Part shown: piece after piece, positions 23,341-34,105 of the stretch
Layout: every line of letters begins with the position of its first letter
How positions within the stretch are numbered: the first letter of the stretch is position 1
Source of the DNA: Acorus gramineus
Taxonomy: Eukaryota > Streptophyta > Magnoliopsida > Acorales > Acoraceae
NCBI GenBank assembly: GCA_030737835.1
Contig: JAUJYN010000018.1
Coordinates: 1,178,001 to 1,242,000 of the forward strand
DNA: 64,000 nt
Direction of reading: 5' to 3'
Made by a program: the position numbers and the translations under genes
The notes under the pieces: model-generated
What the model saw: only the letters and a program-made list of their open reading frames with translations
What the model was told of the DNA's origin: nothing
The model's database searches: none

Positions 23341-26300
23341 ATGTAACGAATCATTGGATTATGTTGTTATGCCACTTTGAGGCTGGTTGCTGATTATTTG
23401 TGGTTAATATAAACTGTGATGCATGGGTTGTGCTGTTCACTGAGCGTGTGGCTCACCCCTCGCATAATTGTTTTTCCAGTGATTACTGAGGAGGACTTGA
23501 AGGAGGAGCTCCCTGAGCGACTGCACCAGTAGCGGAGTAGCGCTACGTCCCGCGAGTTTCTGAGGCCATCAACATCCTTCTTGTTTATTGTATGTATATA
23601 TTTCTGTGCTTGGGCACCCAGTTTGGATTATATTTGGATGTATGTGTGTATATTGGCTCTCACAGGACATTTGATTTGTATCGAGTCTGTAGTATGTTTT
23701 TGGATTACAAACTCAGTCTTTTAGCTTCTACTATCTGTGTATATATTATGTCAGCCTTGCTTTCATCTGTGTTGTTGTCATTTTAGTTGTTGTTTAGAGT
23801 GATTTATTGATTCCCTGTTTAGATTGCTGATATCTTGTATACACTTGCCGCGACCCGGGGACGGCCGCCCTGGGTCGAAACAGGCCGTCCCCGGGACGCA
23901 GCAAGTGTATATATGATATCAGCAGTCTAAACAGGAGGTCAATAATATACCCTAAACAACATCAACAATTTCAACACAGACAACAATGAGGCTGACATGA
24001 TATATACACAAATAACGGAAGCTAAAAGACTGAATCTGTAACTCAAAGACATATTACAGACTCGATACATAATTAACTGTCCTGTGAGAGCCAATATATA
24101 CAATGAGATCCAAATATAATACAAACGTGTGCCCAAGCACAGAATACAATACATACAAATAAAAAGGGATGCTGATAGCCTCTAACACTCGCGGAAATGT
24201 GGCGCTACACCGCTACTGCTGAGGCCCTCGGGGAGCTCCTCCTGCTGATCCGACTCAGATAACACTGGAGAAAAATATCTGTGCGAGGGGTGAGCCACAC
24301 GCTCATTGAATAGCACAACCCATGCATCAGAATTCATATTAACCACAATTAATTATTCAAGCCTCAAGTGGCAGGAACTACACAATCCAGTGGGTCGCTA
24401 CATCGCCGACCCACCACACCCTCACCCTCACCCCTCAATAGGTGACATAGGATATTGGGACTGACTAGGCTGTTAATCACCCTTGGTCCACCGATAGTCT
24501 CTCCTCCACTCCGTAGCCGCTTGGCCTACTCCCACACTTCAGCACAGTCCGAATCCAAATCAGGAGGTACCTACTGATGGGAGCCCTCTGACGGGACGGC
24601 ATTTCTAACGCTGGGACAGTCTCTATACTCATCCAATGAAGGGAACAAAAACAGCCTATCCATACGCATACGATCCACTCGGATCCGCGGTATTCCCTTA
24701 ACTGGAAAAAGAAACCCTGGGAGGGCATCATAAGGTCCCGATATAGGATATCCCGACAACCAAACAAGGAACACGGAGTACCTTAGCTCGGGTCTCAACA
24801 CTGACTTCGCAAGGCCCCTTAATCCAGAGAAGGGAGACTCTACTGGTGTCATGAATTCTTCAGAATTCCTCCAGGGCGCATAACTAAGATGCGGGGAAAC
24901 ATATATTATAATAACGAGGTTATAATATTATCGGGAAAAGAAACCTTGGGAGGTCACTATGAGGTCCCGATATAGCACATCCTGACAACCAAACAAGGAA
25001 CACGGAGTACCCTAGCCCAGGTCTCAATGTTGACCTCGCAAGGCCCCTTGTAATATTCCCTAAGGCATGCTAAAATATCATAAGTACGCATTTAATTAAA
25101 TAAATTAAACTAATAGGACGCATGCATAGGTCGAGGCTTCCTAGCATGAGAACATGGTGACAGGATGCATGGCTCTTACACATCTCCTAAGGGTGCAAGT
25201 CCCTAACATACAATGTCTAGGGTGGCATGCATTCTACACACTAATCATGCTGCATAGATTACATATTACACAAGTTAATATTAAACTACGGTGCCCCAGG
25301 GGAGGACGGTATACGCCCAAGTGCATACAGCGCCTCCCTACTGGGCTGGATTGTCCCACTCACCAACACCTGGGTCGTCGCGTGACCGTCCGTCAAGATC
25401 TGCAAGACAGGTATTTAACACTGTGAGTAAAATACACAAATACATACCAACAATACACAAAAAAATACCCAACACTCGAACAAACGTACATACGGCCCGT
25501 ACGTACGCGAGTCCGAGGACCCCGACACACTCCCGAACCCCCGGGCAGCAATACGCATGGCCCCCCGCACGCGTACGGACGAATGCTCACGCACGCACGC
25601 ACCCCGGCACCATCGGCGCACTGCCGCGCACCTAGACGCTCTGCCGCACCCGCCTGCACCCGCGCGCACCCGCGCGTACTCACGCGCGCACCCGCGCGCA
25701 CGCGCCCGCGCGCGTCTGGGCACCTGCCAGCGCTCGCCTGCGGGCGCGCCTGCGCGCGCACGCACGCAGACGACGCCCCAGCACGCGCCCAGCCCATTCT
25801 AACCCCATTTTAACCCTTCCCAACCCCTCACACACACCCTAACACCTCTACCTAGCATGCATGACCTCCCCAACATCCCCCAAACCATAAAAATCAAGAA
25901 AAAGGAGGGGAGGAGCTCACCTTGGAGGGGGAACAAAAGGGGGAGGTTCGGGGGCCCTTCGCGCACCGAAACGCCGCCACCGAGACCACCACCACCACCA
26001 CCACCCTCAGCCCTCCACAGCCTCCTCCAATGGCTGCAAACCAGGGGTGGGGATCCATGCAAAGGAGCTTGAGAGAGAGGGGAAACAACCAACACAACAC
26101 ATAAACCAACTTCACTTCTTCCTTCACCTCCACCTTCTCTTCTTCTCTTTGAAGCATTCCTTCAAACACCTAGGGGGGCTTGAGAGAGTGAAAAGAGAGA
26201 CCAGATGTGCTGGTCGACGTGGGGTTTGGGAGGGGAGGAGAGAGAGAGGAGATATTTATCAAAATATCTTAAGGAGAAATGACCTAGTCGCCCTTCGACT

Positions 26301-27023
26301 AGAAATTCTGCGCAAGCTTCACTGGAACAGCCATAACTTCCTCGATACAGCTCCGAATTAGATGATTCCAAGTCTGATGGAAAGCTAAGAAGATTATCTA
26401 CAACTTTCATGTTCATGCCAAGATCAGATAATCCCTCCCGCTATTCCGAAATTTGAGCCAAACATGGAGCAGGGCTGCTGCCAGAATTTCCATCCCCGGG
26501 GTATACTTGGAAAAATACCCATAACTTTTACTACAAGAATCCAGTTGACCTAATTCCACTTCTGTGCGAAAGCTAACTCAAAACTGGACATCTCATAATA
26601 AAATCATATTTAAATCTCTTCATCTTGGATTTTAACAAAATCAAATCCAAATACCAAATTGGAAATACATAACTTAGAAAAAAAAATTATGTAGCCCAAA
26701 TTTTCAAACAGAGCGCTCCAAGTGACACAGGCACAACACCTAAACTCCCTCCTTTTATGCCAGGCACGGCCTCTCACACCTTTTTTTTCCTTTTTTTCCC
26801 TTTTTTTTCCTTGCTTTACTTTCAATTGCCTTAGATGGGTTGTAGCCGTTGACAATTCAAGCAAGAGGTGCTTGAAAGTCAGTGCAGGGGCACAATCCAA
26901 ACAGATTTAACAGTTCGTTCATGGAAAGGATGTTTTTACAGGCTTTAAGGGTTGACCAAACACTCAAGGGACTCTTAAGAATGACAAACAAGACAATAGA
27001 AGTCAGAAAATTGTCCCAGGCAA

Positions 27024-27168
27024 GGGGCGGCTAACCAGAGCTAGCCACCTGATCCCAGACGGCTGAAACCAACATGCCGGCACCCTATAGGTAAGTTTTG
27101 CCTATCTAGGGGCGGCTAAACATATCTAACCGCCCCTCACTGGGCGGCTAGATTTAAGTAGCCGCCCC
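27024..27168. repeat. Three short inverted repeats, GGCGGCTA/TAGCCGCC type
   Basis: Hairpin-forming units at 27024-27048, 27109-27137 and 27142-27168, each an arm of 8-10 bases around a loop of 6-9. The same unit recurs in both Tat LTRs downstream. TATAAAA follows at 27234-27240. Confidence 0.8.
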
Positions 27169-27573
27169 TTACCTGCTGCCCAAACTGCCCTGTCAATCCA
27201 ATTTTAAATCAACTCTTCAAATCTTCAAATACCTATAAAAGACATTTCCTTTCAAAAACCTATACACACACATTTCACGTACATGTACACTCACAAAACC
27301 TATATTAATATGATTCGAAAACAATCGTATCTCAAAACCATACACCCATCCATACATCAATTTGTACATCAAATCCAAAACTTTAAATCACACATACACA
27401 CACGTTCACCTTTCAAGACTAAACACCCATGTTTAAATACATAAATCATGCATGAAAAGACATAAAATTATCCATAGAACCTTAAACATAAAACTAAACA
27501 AAAAAAAGAGAGTTTTTATGAAGAAAATAAAAGAGATAGATCCATAAAAGAGCTTCAACTCCAATGTCTTGAG

Positions 27574-28235
27574 CTATGCATCATCAGAATAATCACCTGA
27601 GCCAAAAAGAAAAGAAGAAAGCATGAATTCCTTGCATATATACAATTCTTCTATCAAAACCAAGACACAAAAGCTATACCTTGGAGTATTGTCATCATCC
27701 GCGGGAGGCTGAGTCAGAGGAACGTCCTGACTTGGCTGAGAAGGAGGCGGTGACTGATGAGAAGACTGGACTCTTGAGCGTCCTGAACCATGGGAGTCTG
27801 TCGAACTGAAGAGGCGGCCCTTGCGTACCTCCCACAACTCTAAGTCGCCTAAGGGCGAGAGGCCTTGCTAAATGTTGCCCCGGTGGCAATAGAGGTCGAA
27901 AAGGAGTGCTCGTGCTCAAGAGGAAGTAGGTCAAGGTCCGCCTCAGTCATGGCCCCTCCACCAACCAACTTCCCCCTCATGGTGGCCTCCCAAGGGTGGA
28001 CTTGCTGGATATCTCAGTCCCTCCTCTCCAACCTTTGATGAAGACGACCCTCTACCCCTCTTGATCGATCCTCGACCACCCTCAACCGCTCCTAGAGTTC
28101 CCTTGCCCTCGTTTCTGCAGCCCAGAGTCTCTCCTCGCTCGACCGGAGCGCTTCTCGGTCTCTATCCTGGCGGCCTAAAGGGAGCTAATTAGGTCTCCCA
28201 TCAGCCCACCAAGCACGCTGGCCGACGACTCCAAC
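27574..28235 (-). pseudogene. Antisense coding-like stretch in the Tat 3' region, with GT-AG intron candidate
   Basis: Read on the minus strand, the stretch has a charged, probably helical, Arg/Glu-rich upstream part. A Ser/Pro/Gln-rich part follows, with SPPPSQPSQDV and an acidic run ADDDNTP. A stop lies at 27574-27576. A canonical intron candidate spans 27597-27679: GTATAG at its start, and a T-rich tract ending TTGGCTCAG at its end, 83 bases, a usual plant intron size. Additional antisense reading frames between pol and the 3' LTR have been described for some Tat-lineage elements, and this may be one; I do not recognise a domain. A captured host gene fragment is the alternative. It looks broken. 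Confidence 0.4.
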
Positions 28236-28237
28236 TC

Positions 28238-30656
28238 TGACACCCCCCCTGTGTCCGAGCGACGCAACCGTGTGGGAGTACAATAGTGTTCGCTATCATC
28301 GACAAGTGATTATTGAGTGTAGTGTTTTTCCATTGGGTTCGCTTTGCGAACATGGAATGTTTACTCCCAATGTCGTCTATGTTGAAGAGGCCCGGGTTGT
28401 AGCTGTCCTGACAGAGGGCTCCCATCCGTAGGTACCACCGATGCGTTCGGGAGCGTACTTATCGTGGGAGTGTACCAGGTAGAGGCTACCCGGGAGAGGG
28501 CTAACGAATGATATTGCGAGCGTGGAATCGTTCTCCCCTTCGTTGGATCCGATGTAGGAACTCCCCGGCGTTGGAAAAGCTGTCCTGACAGAGGGCTCCC
28601 ATCCGTAGGTACCACCGATGTGTTCGGAAGCGTATTGATCGTGGGAGTATACCAGGTAGAGGCTACGTGGGGAAAGGGCTACCGGTGGACCAAGGGTGTA
28701 GAGCAGTCTAAGTCTCTTCCAAAAGTCCCAAGAGTCTCCCTCCGGGAGTGAGGGTGAGGATGAGGTGAAGACACGTCACCTCGTGACCCATTCGTTGTTC
28801 GTCCGTTCCCATAGTTGTTGGGTCCGGTCTCGTATCGATGTTCAAAGACATCGTTGGGCAGTTATCTCGATGTAGATGATCCAGTAGTGTTGCGTAGACC
28901 AGTAATCCCAGGTCTCCTCGACCAACGGTATGGTCTCTCCCCAAAAGTCCCAAGAGTCTCCCTCTGGGAGTGAGGGTGAGGGTGAGGTTGGTGATCTAGT
29001 AATGTTGTGTGGACAAGTAATCCCGGGTCTCCTCGACCAACGGTATGGTCTCTCCCCAAAAGTCCCAAGAGTCTCCCTCCGGGGGTGAGGGTGAGGGTGA
29101 GGGTGAGGTTGGTCGCGCCGCCGCGTGACCCTGTTATCCATGGGTTTCCACCAATGTTTACCTTGAAAGGGAATTGTTTATGTATTGAATTGTTGTATGG
29201 TGATTGGTTTCCAGCCACTCACTGAGCTTGTAGCTCACCCCTCGCATACTGTTTCTTTTTAGGGGCAGTGTTGGGCGTGGAGCTAAAGCTTTCCTGTGGC
29301 GTGGTCTTATGGGCGTGGAGCGTTCTTCCGGCGGGTGGCGAGTGCGAGGCTGTCAGCAGTCCTAGAGTCATTGTATGTATTGTAAATCGTGCATGTGGCA
29401 CAGGTTGTATTTTCTTTGGTCTAGACTTGGCTCTCACAAGACAGTGATTGTGTATTCGAGTATGTAATAATGTTTTTGGTTTACAGACATTGTTTATATA
29501 TTATGCTTCCATTTTTCAGTCAGTTATCATTATCCTTGCTTTTCCACCTTGTGTGTTGTTGTTGGAGTCTTTATTGACCTCAGGTATTGATAGCTGATAT
29601 TTTATTATTGCCACGTCTCGGGGACGGCCTCCCTGGGGCGTGACACGCTTGCGCGCACCCGCGCGCACTCGTGAGCACGTCCTGCGCGCACCCCGCTCAC
29701 TGCCAACGTCCACGCACACCCGGGTGCACGCGCCCGCCTGCGCCTGCCAGTGCCCCTTTGCGCTCACGTCTGCCATTCTTAACCCCCTTTTAACCCCTCC
29801 CCCACACTTCCCACTCACCCTAAACCAATTACCTAACATGCATGACTCCCCTAACAGCCCTTACAACCATAAAAAAATCAAAAAGAAGGGGAAGAGGACT
29901 TACCAAAAGAGGGGAAGGGAAAGGGGGAGATGCGGGGCTCTCGACGCGCCCACGGCCACCTCAACCACCACCACCACTACACCTCCTCTTCAGCCTCTCC
30001 TCATGCTTTCTTGGCTGAAAATCAGGGGGGGGAGGGCATGGGAGGGAGCTTGAGAGAAGAGAATCAACAACAAGAACAACTACTTGCACAAACACCTTCT
30101 CCAAGCACCTCCATTTCCTCCTTCATGAACCCTCTCCTTCTTCTTCTCCATCCAATACACACAAATGAGAGGGAGAGGTGAAAATAAAGCCACGGATGGC
30201 TTGAGAGGGGAGAGAGAGAGGGAAGTGTACACACACACACACATTTTTGGGGCTTTAAATGGAGAAAAAGGTGTTAGGTGAGGTTGACTTGTCAACCCTC
30301 ACCAACACAAACAAACAAAGGATCTACATGACTTGGTCAAAATACATCAAATCCCCTCTTAGACGTGCCCAAACAATTCTCACCTCTCAATCCAGTAACA
30401 GCCAAACCCGGATGCTATTCGGAACTGCATATTTTTTCAAAACGTCACCGGAATTCGATGAAATTTTTATGGGTAGTACTAAATAGTACCAGGACCCATA
30501 ATATGCAGTTAGATTTTCAATCAGAGTGCTCTAACTCCCGTAGGTGGCTAAAAGCCAAAATTTTAGCGACTCCGATCGAAAAAAAGAAAAGGCCCTGGAT
30601 GACCCAGATGTGACCAAGGCTTAACCGAAATGGCTCCAAATGACACAATCATAACA
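28238..30656. mobile_element. Rearranged B2 LTR: plus-oriented part then minus-oriented part
   Basis: 28238-29645 is B-type LTR sequence in plus orientation, ending with GGGGCGTGACA. From 29646 to 30656 the sequence is B-type in minus orientation, from the GC-rich tract to the terminal ATCATAACA. The middle of the LTR is not represented. The two parts therefore face opposite ways within one LTR length. CAACT (28232-28236) and CAACC (30657-30661) may be the original target duplication, with the Tat background on both sides. No gene is present. Confidence 0.75.
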
Positions 30657-31251
30657 CAACCTGCCGCCCCCTTCTGGCCGGCTCAATTATAGTAGGCACC
30701 CGATGCCTTCTTTCAAAAATACATTCATTTCAAAGTTTTCCAAACCAAACAGCCATGTATTGGTTTATTTCCAAAATTCTATTTGATTAAACACGACTCT
30801 CTTGAAGTTTGATCACATTTCTAGTACCATTCAGTTCTGGTTCTTTTCCAGAATTTTTTATCCTTTGGATGATCCAATTCACCAATTCAAACACTTTTTA
30901 CTTGTTTTATGTTAGCGATATCCCCTTGGTTCGCTGAGTTACCCAAGCACAGGTACGGTAGGCACAAGGAAACTGATGCCGGGCTGCTCCGTGCATGATA
31001 GCTAAGAACCCTGTCCGAGGGTTGGATCACTCGCTATTTTACTTTTTCCCATCTTCCACCTGGATCATCCTTTCGGTTGAAAATTCTAGTCAAGACCTAG
31101 CCTCTGATAGTCTAAATCAACTCCCTGGATAGTATTGGTCACGCTACCTAAACTTCTTGAAGGTCGGGCCGGCCAAAATAGGGGTCTCTTTCCTTATCAT
31201 TGATCGAAGTCTTTCTGCTTCGCACAAAGACTCCGTCCGATGAGGGACAAT
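30657..31251 (+). other. Tat 3' region before the LTR, no gene recognised
   Basis: About 600 bases of AT-rich sequence with no frame I can assign. The purine-rich GATGAGGGA just before the LTR start at 31252 is a weak polypurine-tract candidate. Confidence 0.5.
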
Positions 31252-32254
31252 TGTAGATACCAATTTTGAATGTCCAAACAGAAAAAAAATATTTCAAGTA
31301 ACATTTAGAAATGACCACATTTGGAAACCATAAAGAAAACTCCCTTAGAAACCGAAACCAGAAACCTTAGTCCAACACTTAGAAGTTTCTAAAACCTGGA
31401 CAGGGGTGGCTACTTGGAAGTAGCCGCCCCCCTAGCCGACCCCAAATCGCTTCCCTTAGATGGGACATAAAGCAGCATTTAATGCTGAAGATTGCGGTGG
31501 TTTGTTCCCGTTAACCACCCCATCTTGGCCGGTTCAAACCTAGTAGCCGACCCAAACACCGCTTGTCAGAGATGGGACATTTGGTAGGTCATCATAGGGG
31601 CGGCTAAACCAATCTAGCCGCCCCCCTCCTAGACCTTATCTGAAGAACAAAGATCTAATGGGGGTTCAAATAAAACACCCTATTATCCATTTTGATCTAT
31701 TGTCCATTGGACATTCTTCTGCCTTTTTTTTACTATAAATAGAGGGGTTCAAACCCTTTTTTTTAAAAAAGAGGACCAATCATCAATCCACCAATTCACT
31801 TCCTACATTCCAATCCAAGCATCATCCCCCACCCCAACTTTGCATTTGAAACCTTAGAGAGAGAGAGAAAGAGAGTTCTATTTGTGAGTAGAAAACCCAT
31901 TCCCTACACAAATTCACTCTCCAAATCCATTCTCCAAAACCCAAGATAAACCTAGTTTAACCTTAGCCGAACCCTAACCTATTTCCTACCCAGGTTCTGC
32001 CCAAATTGAATCAGATCCCACGCGGCTAATCCCAACCAGTCGTCCCCCACCAGGCCGCTATTTTCACTAGCTGACCCTCACCTACACCCCCCATAACTTC
32101 CAAACCTCCTTTTGTCAAGTTCCCGAGGCAGAAAAGGATTCCTGTTTTTCACCTCTATGTGCGACAAGCCCGTATCTCAGAGCGGAAACTCCACAAACTC
32201 CCCTATGAAGGCGATCAAATCCACCCCCAACTTTTCCTGCATTTTGAGAAAGCA
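31252..32254 (+). repeat. Tat/Ogre-like LTR, first of two abutting copies
   Basis: It starts TGTAGATACCAATTTTGA and ends TTTTGAGAAAGCA, 1003 bp. It contains hairpin units at 31403-31431 and 31597-31627, a TATAAATA box at 31734-31741, an AGAGAGAGAGAAAGAGAG stretch at 31857-31874 and a conserved end block (CAGAGCGGAAACTCC near 32177). The neighbouring copy at 32257 aligns along its whole length but by eye only at about 80-85 percent in the parts compared, so both are old. Confidence 0.85.
31734..31741 (+). promoter_or_regulatory. TATA box of first Tat LTR
   Basis: TATAAATA follows a T run and two hairpin units. The same box occurs at the matching place in the second LTR (32759-32766). Confidence 0.6.
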
Positions 32255-32256
32255 GG

Positions 32257-34105
32257 TGTAGATACCCTAATTTTGACCATCCAAAGAAAAGAAATTTACT
32301 TCAAGTAATATTGGAAACAACCACATTTGGACATCTAATAGAAAACTCCCTCAGAAACCAAGACCGGAAACCCTAAGTCCAACACTTAGAAAAATCTAAG
32401 AGCCAGGACAAGGGCGACTACTTGTAAGTAGCCGCCCCATACCGGGCGGCTAGTTTCAACTAGCCGCCCCCCTGACTGACCCCAAACCGCATTCCCGGAT
32501 GGGACATAAAGCAAGCATGATTGCGGCGGATTGTCCCTTTTAGCCACCCCATCTCAGCTGGTTCAACCTTAGTAACCGACCAAAGCCACCGCTTGTCAGA
32601 GATGGGATGTTTGGCAGGCTATTTGGCGGCTAGTTCCAACTAGCTGCCCCTCACCAGGACATTGTCAGAGAACAAAGATCTAATGGGAGTTAAAATCAAG
32701 CACCTTTTTACCCATTTTGATCTATTGTCCAGTGGACATTCCCCTACACCTCTTTTACTATAAATAGGGGGGTGCCAAACACTTCTTCCATCCATTCTCA
32801 ATCATCAAATACTTCCCAATAACTCACAATCATATCATCCAATCCATTCCCCACACCACCATTTCAAAACCCTTGAGAGAGAAACTGAGAGAGAAACTCA
32901 TTGGGTGCGTCTATCCCCACCAAGTGTTTTTCTTACCCCACCAATAAAAAAAAAAAAAACGGTGTTTGGCTGTTCCCACCAATCCAGGTCGACCGAACTT
33001 GGTCGCCATTTCAGGTTTTAGGCTACCGGACTTGGTCGCAATTTCAGGCTTTGGGCGACTGTAATTGGTCGAACAGGGTTCAAAACTATATCTACCTATT
33101 TTTTGTAAACAAATAACTTTTTGGGTTTATCCATCATAGTCTACATTTATTCTTTTATCCAAACAACAGCTAAGGGGCTGAAAAAAATGTAAGTAGGTAT
33201 ACTTTCAATTAATTCAAATTTCTATAGAAAAATATCTTATTAGACAAATATATATCACTTTTAAGTTTCGTTTGAATTCGTAGTTAAGAGGATTCTTTGT
33301 TTGAAAACAAAAAAAAACCTATAAGTTGATCAAAACACATTATATATTTGGCTTTTGAAAATTAGTCCGTCACTTATATAAAAAAAAATTGTTCTTATAT
33401 TCTACATTTAAGAATAATAATTGATTCTTCTTACATTACAACTCATACTTGGAGTGGTATGAAGGATTCAAGGAAGATATACGTCATGGGATTATGTTTC
33501 CAAGAAAAAAATTTATAAACTTTATTACAAATCCTGTTCGACCAAGTTCGGTCGCCCGAAACTTGAAATGGCGACCAAGTCCGGTCGCCCAAAATCTTAA
33601 ATGGCGACCAAGTCCAGTCGTCCAAAACCTGAAGTGGCGACCAAATCTGGTCGACCTGGCCGGATCGGTGGGAAAAGATAAAACACCGATTTTTTTCTTG
33701 ATTGGTGGGGTAAGAAAAATGCATAGTGGGGATAGCCGTGCCCAAACTCATTTCCTACACCAAATCACTCTACAAATCCACTCTCCAAAACCCAAGTTAA
33801 ACCTAGCTTAACCTCTGCCAAACACCCAAATCAAACCCTACCTAGGTTCTGCCCAAATTGAACCAGACACAAGGCAGCTACTCCTAACTAGCCGCCCCCC
33901 ACCAGGTGGCTAAAACCCACTAGCCGGCCCTTCCCCTAGCCTACCTGAGTCTCAATTCTCCTTTAGTCAAGTTCCCGAAGCAGAAGAGGATCCCTGTTTT
34001 CACCTCTGTGTACGGCATGCCCATGTCTCAGAGCGGAGACCCCACAAACTCCCCCACGAAGGCGATCAAATCCACCCCAACTTTTTCTGCTTTTTGAGAA
34101 AAGCA
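32257..34105 (+). repeat. Tat/Ogre-like LTR, second copy, with a MITE inside
   Basis: It starts TGTAGATACCCTAATTTTG, two bases (GG) after the end of the first LTR, and ends TTTTTGAGAAAAGCA at 34105, again followed by GG. Without the 841-bp MITE and its 9-bp duplication it is 999 bp. Hairpin units lie at 32412-32438, 32443-32471, 32624-32650, 33872-33900 and 33904-33930; the TATA box is at 32759-32766. It is followed by leader and gag, so it serves as the 5' LTR of a Tat element. Confidence 0.85.
32903..33743. mobile_element. Mutator-like MITE, 841 bp, 9-bp target duplication
   Basis: Perfect direct repeats AAACTCATT (32894-32902, 33744-33752) flank the element; 9-bp duplications are typical of Mutator-superfamily transposons. 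The ends are inverted repeats: left GGGTGCGTCTATCCCCACC, right end in reverse GGGCACGGCTATCCCCACT. The similarity continues inward (TTTTTCTTACCCCACCAAT, GGTCGACC) for about 180-215 bases. Both arms contain tandem degenerate units of about 30 bp (GGTCGCC...TTTCAGG... on the left, GGCGACCAAGTCC... on the right). The centre (33083-33526) is AT-rich and has no transposase, so it is non-autonomous. It lies in the second Tat LTR. Confidence 0.9.

Larger units (their letters stand above)
20784..23882 (+). mobile_element. A1 solo LTR, complete, 3099 bp
   Basis: It starts TGTTATATATGTGTCAC and ends with a decayed GGGTCGAAACA. Perfect 5-bp target duplications GGCCG lie at 20779-20783 and 23883-23887. 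The target is base 21 of the E2 5' LTR, so this insertion is younger than E2. In element order it contains the U3 block (20800-21020), a TATA-like box (21213-21220), a GC-rich alternating tract (about 21720-22260), three tandem units of about 60-70 bp at 23143-23340, and the terminal GGGGACGGCCGCCC motif. Long GC-rich frames here are not genes. Confidence 0.93.
14862..26738 (-). mobile_element. Tekay-lineage element (E2), A2 subtype, with nested solo LTR
   Basis: A minus-strand element flanked by a perfect CCTAA duplication (14857-14861, 26739-26743). Order along the plus strand: 3' LTR 14862-17956, polypurine tract 17957-17973, short distal pol 18065-18566, LTR-derived spacer 18567-19250, gag 19251-20642, primer site 20745-20757, and 5' LTR 20763-26738 interrupted by an A1 solo LTR at 20784-23882. 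By eye the two LTRs differ at about 9 of 205 positions at their starts, near 96 percent, suggesting an insertion of moderate to young age. No protease or reverse-transcriptase palm is recognisable, so this was probably a non-autonomous copy. Several breaks are present. Confidence 0.9.
20763..26738 (-). repeat. 5' LTR of E2, split by a solo LTR
   Basis: The first 21 bases (20763-20783, TGTCATGCCCCAGGGCGGCCG) are followed by the inserted plus-oriented LTR. The rest resumes at 23883 with GGCCGTCCCCGGGACGC and ends GACACAGGCACAACA at 26738. Features match the 3' LTR: GAATTCTTCAGAATTCC near 24853, GC-rich alternating tract (about 25500-25800), CCACCACC tract near 25986, and U3 block 26280-26738. 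Confidence 0.9.
26744..28237 (+). other. 3' region of the Tat/Ogre-like background
   Basis: It continues the sequence interrupted by E2. It holds a polypyrimidine run (26775-26812), three short inverted repeats of the GGGCGGCTA...TAGCCGCCC type (27024-27168) with a TATAAAA box after them (27234-27240), an AT-rich stretch (27240-27560), and antisense coding-like sequence (27574-28235). The assignment to one Tat-lineage element is by position between its integrase end and LTR. Confidence 0.55.

Noticed and set aside
33443-33811. Frames of 100-120 residues in the MITE, with repeated WRPSPVAQNLK or its reverse
   Set aside because: They translate the tandem subterminal units of the right arm; no transposase motif is present.
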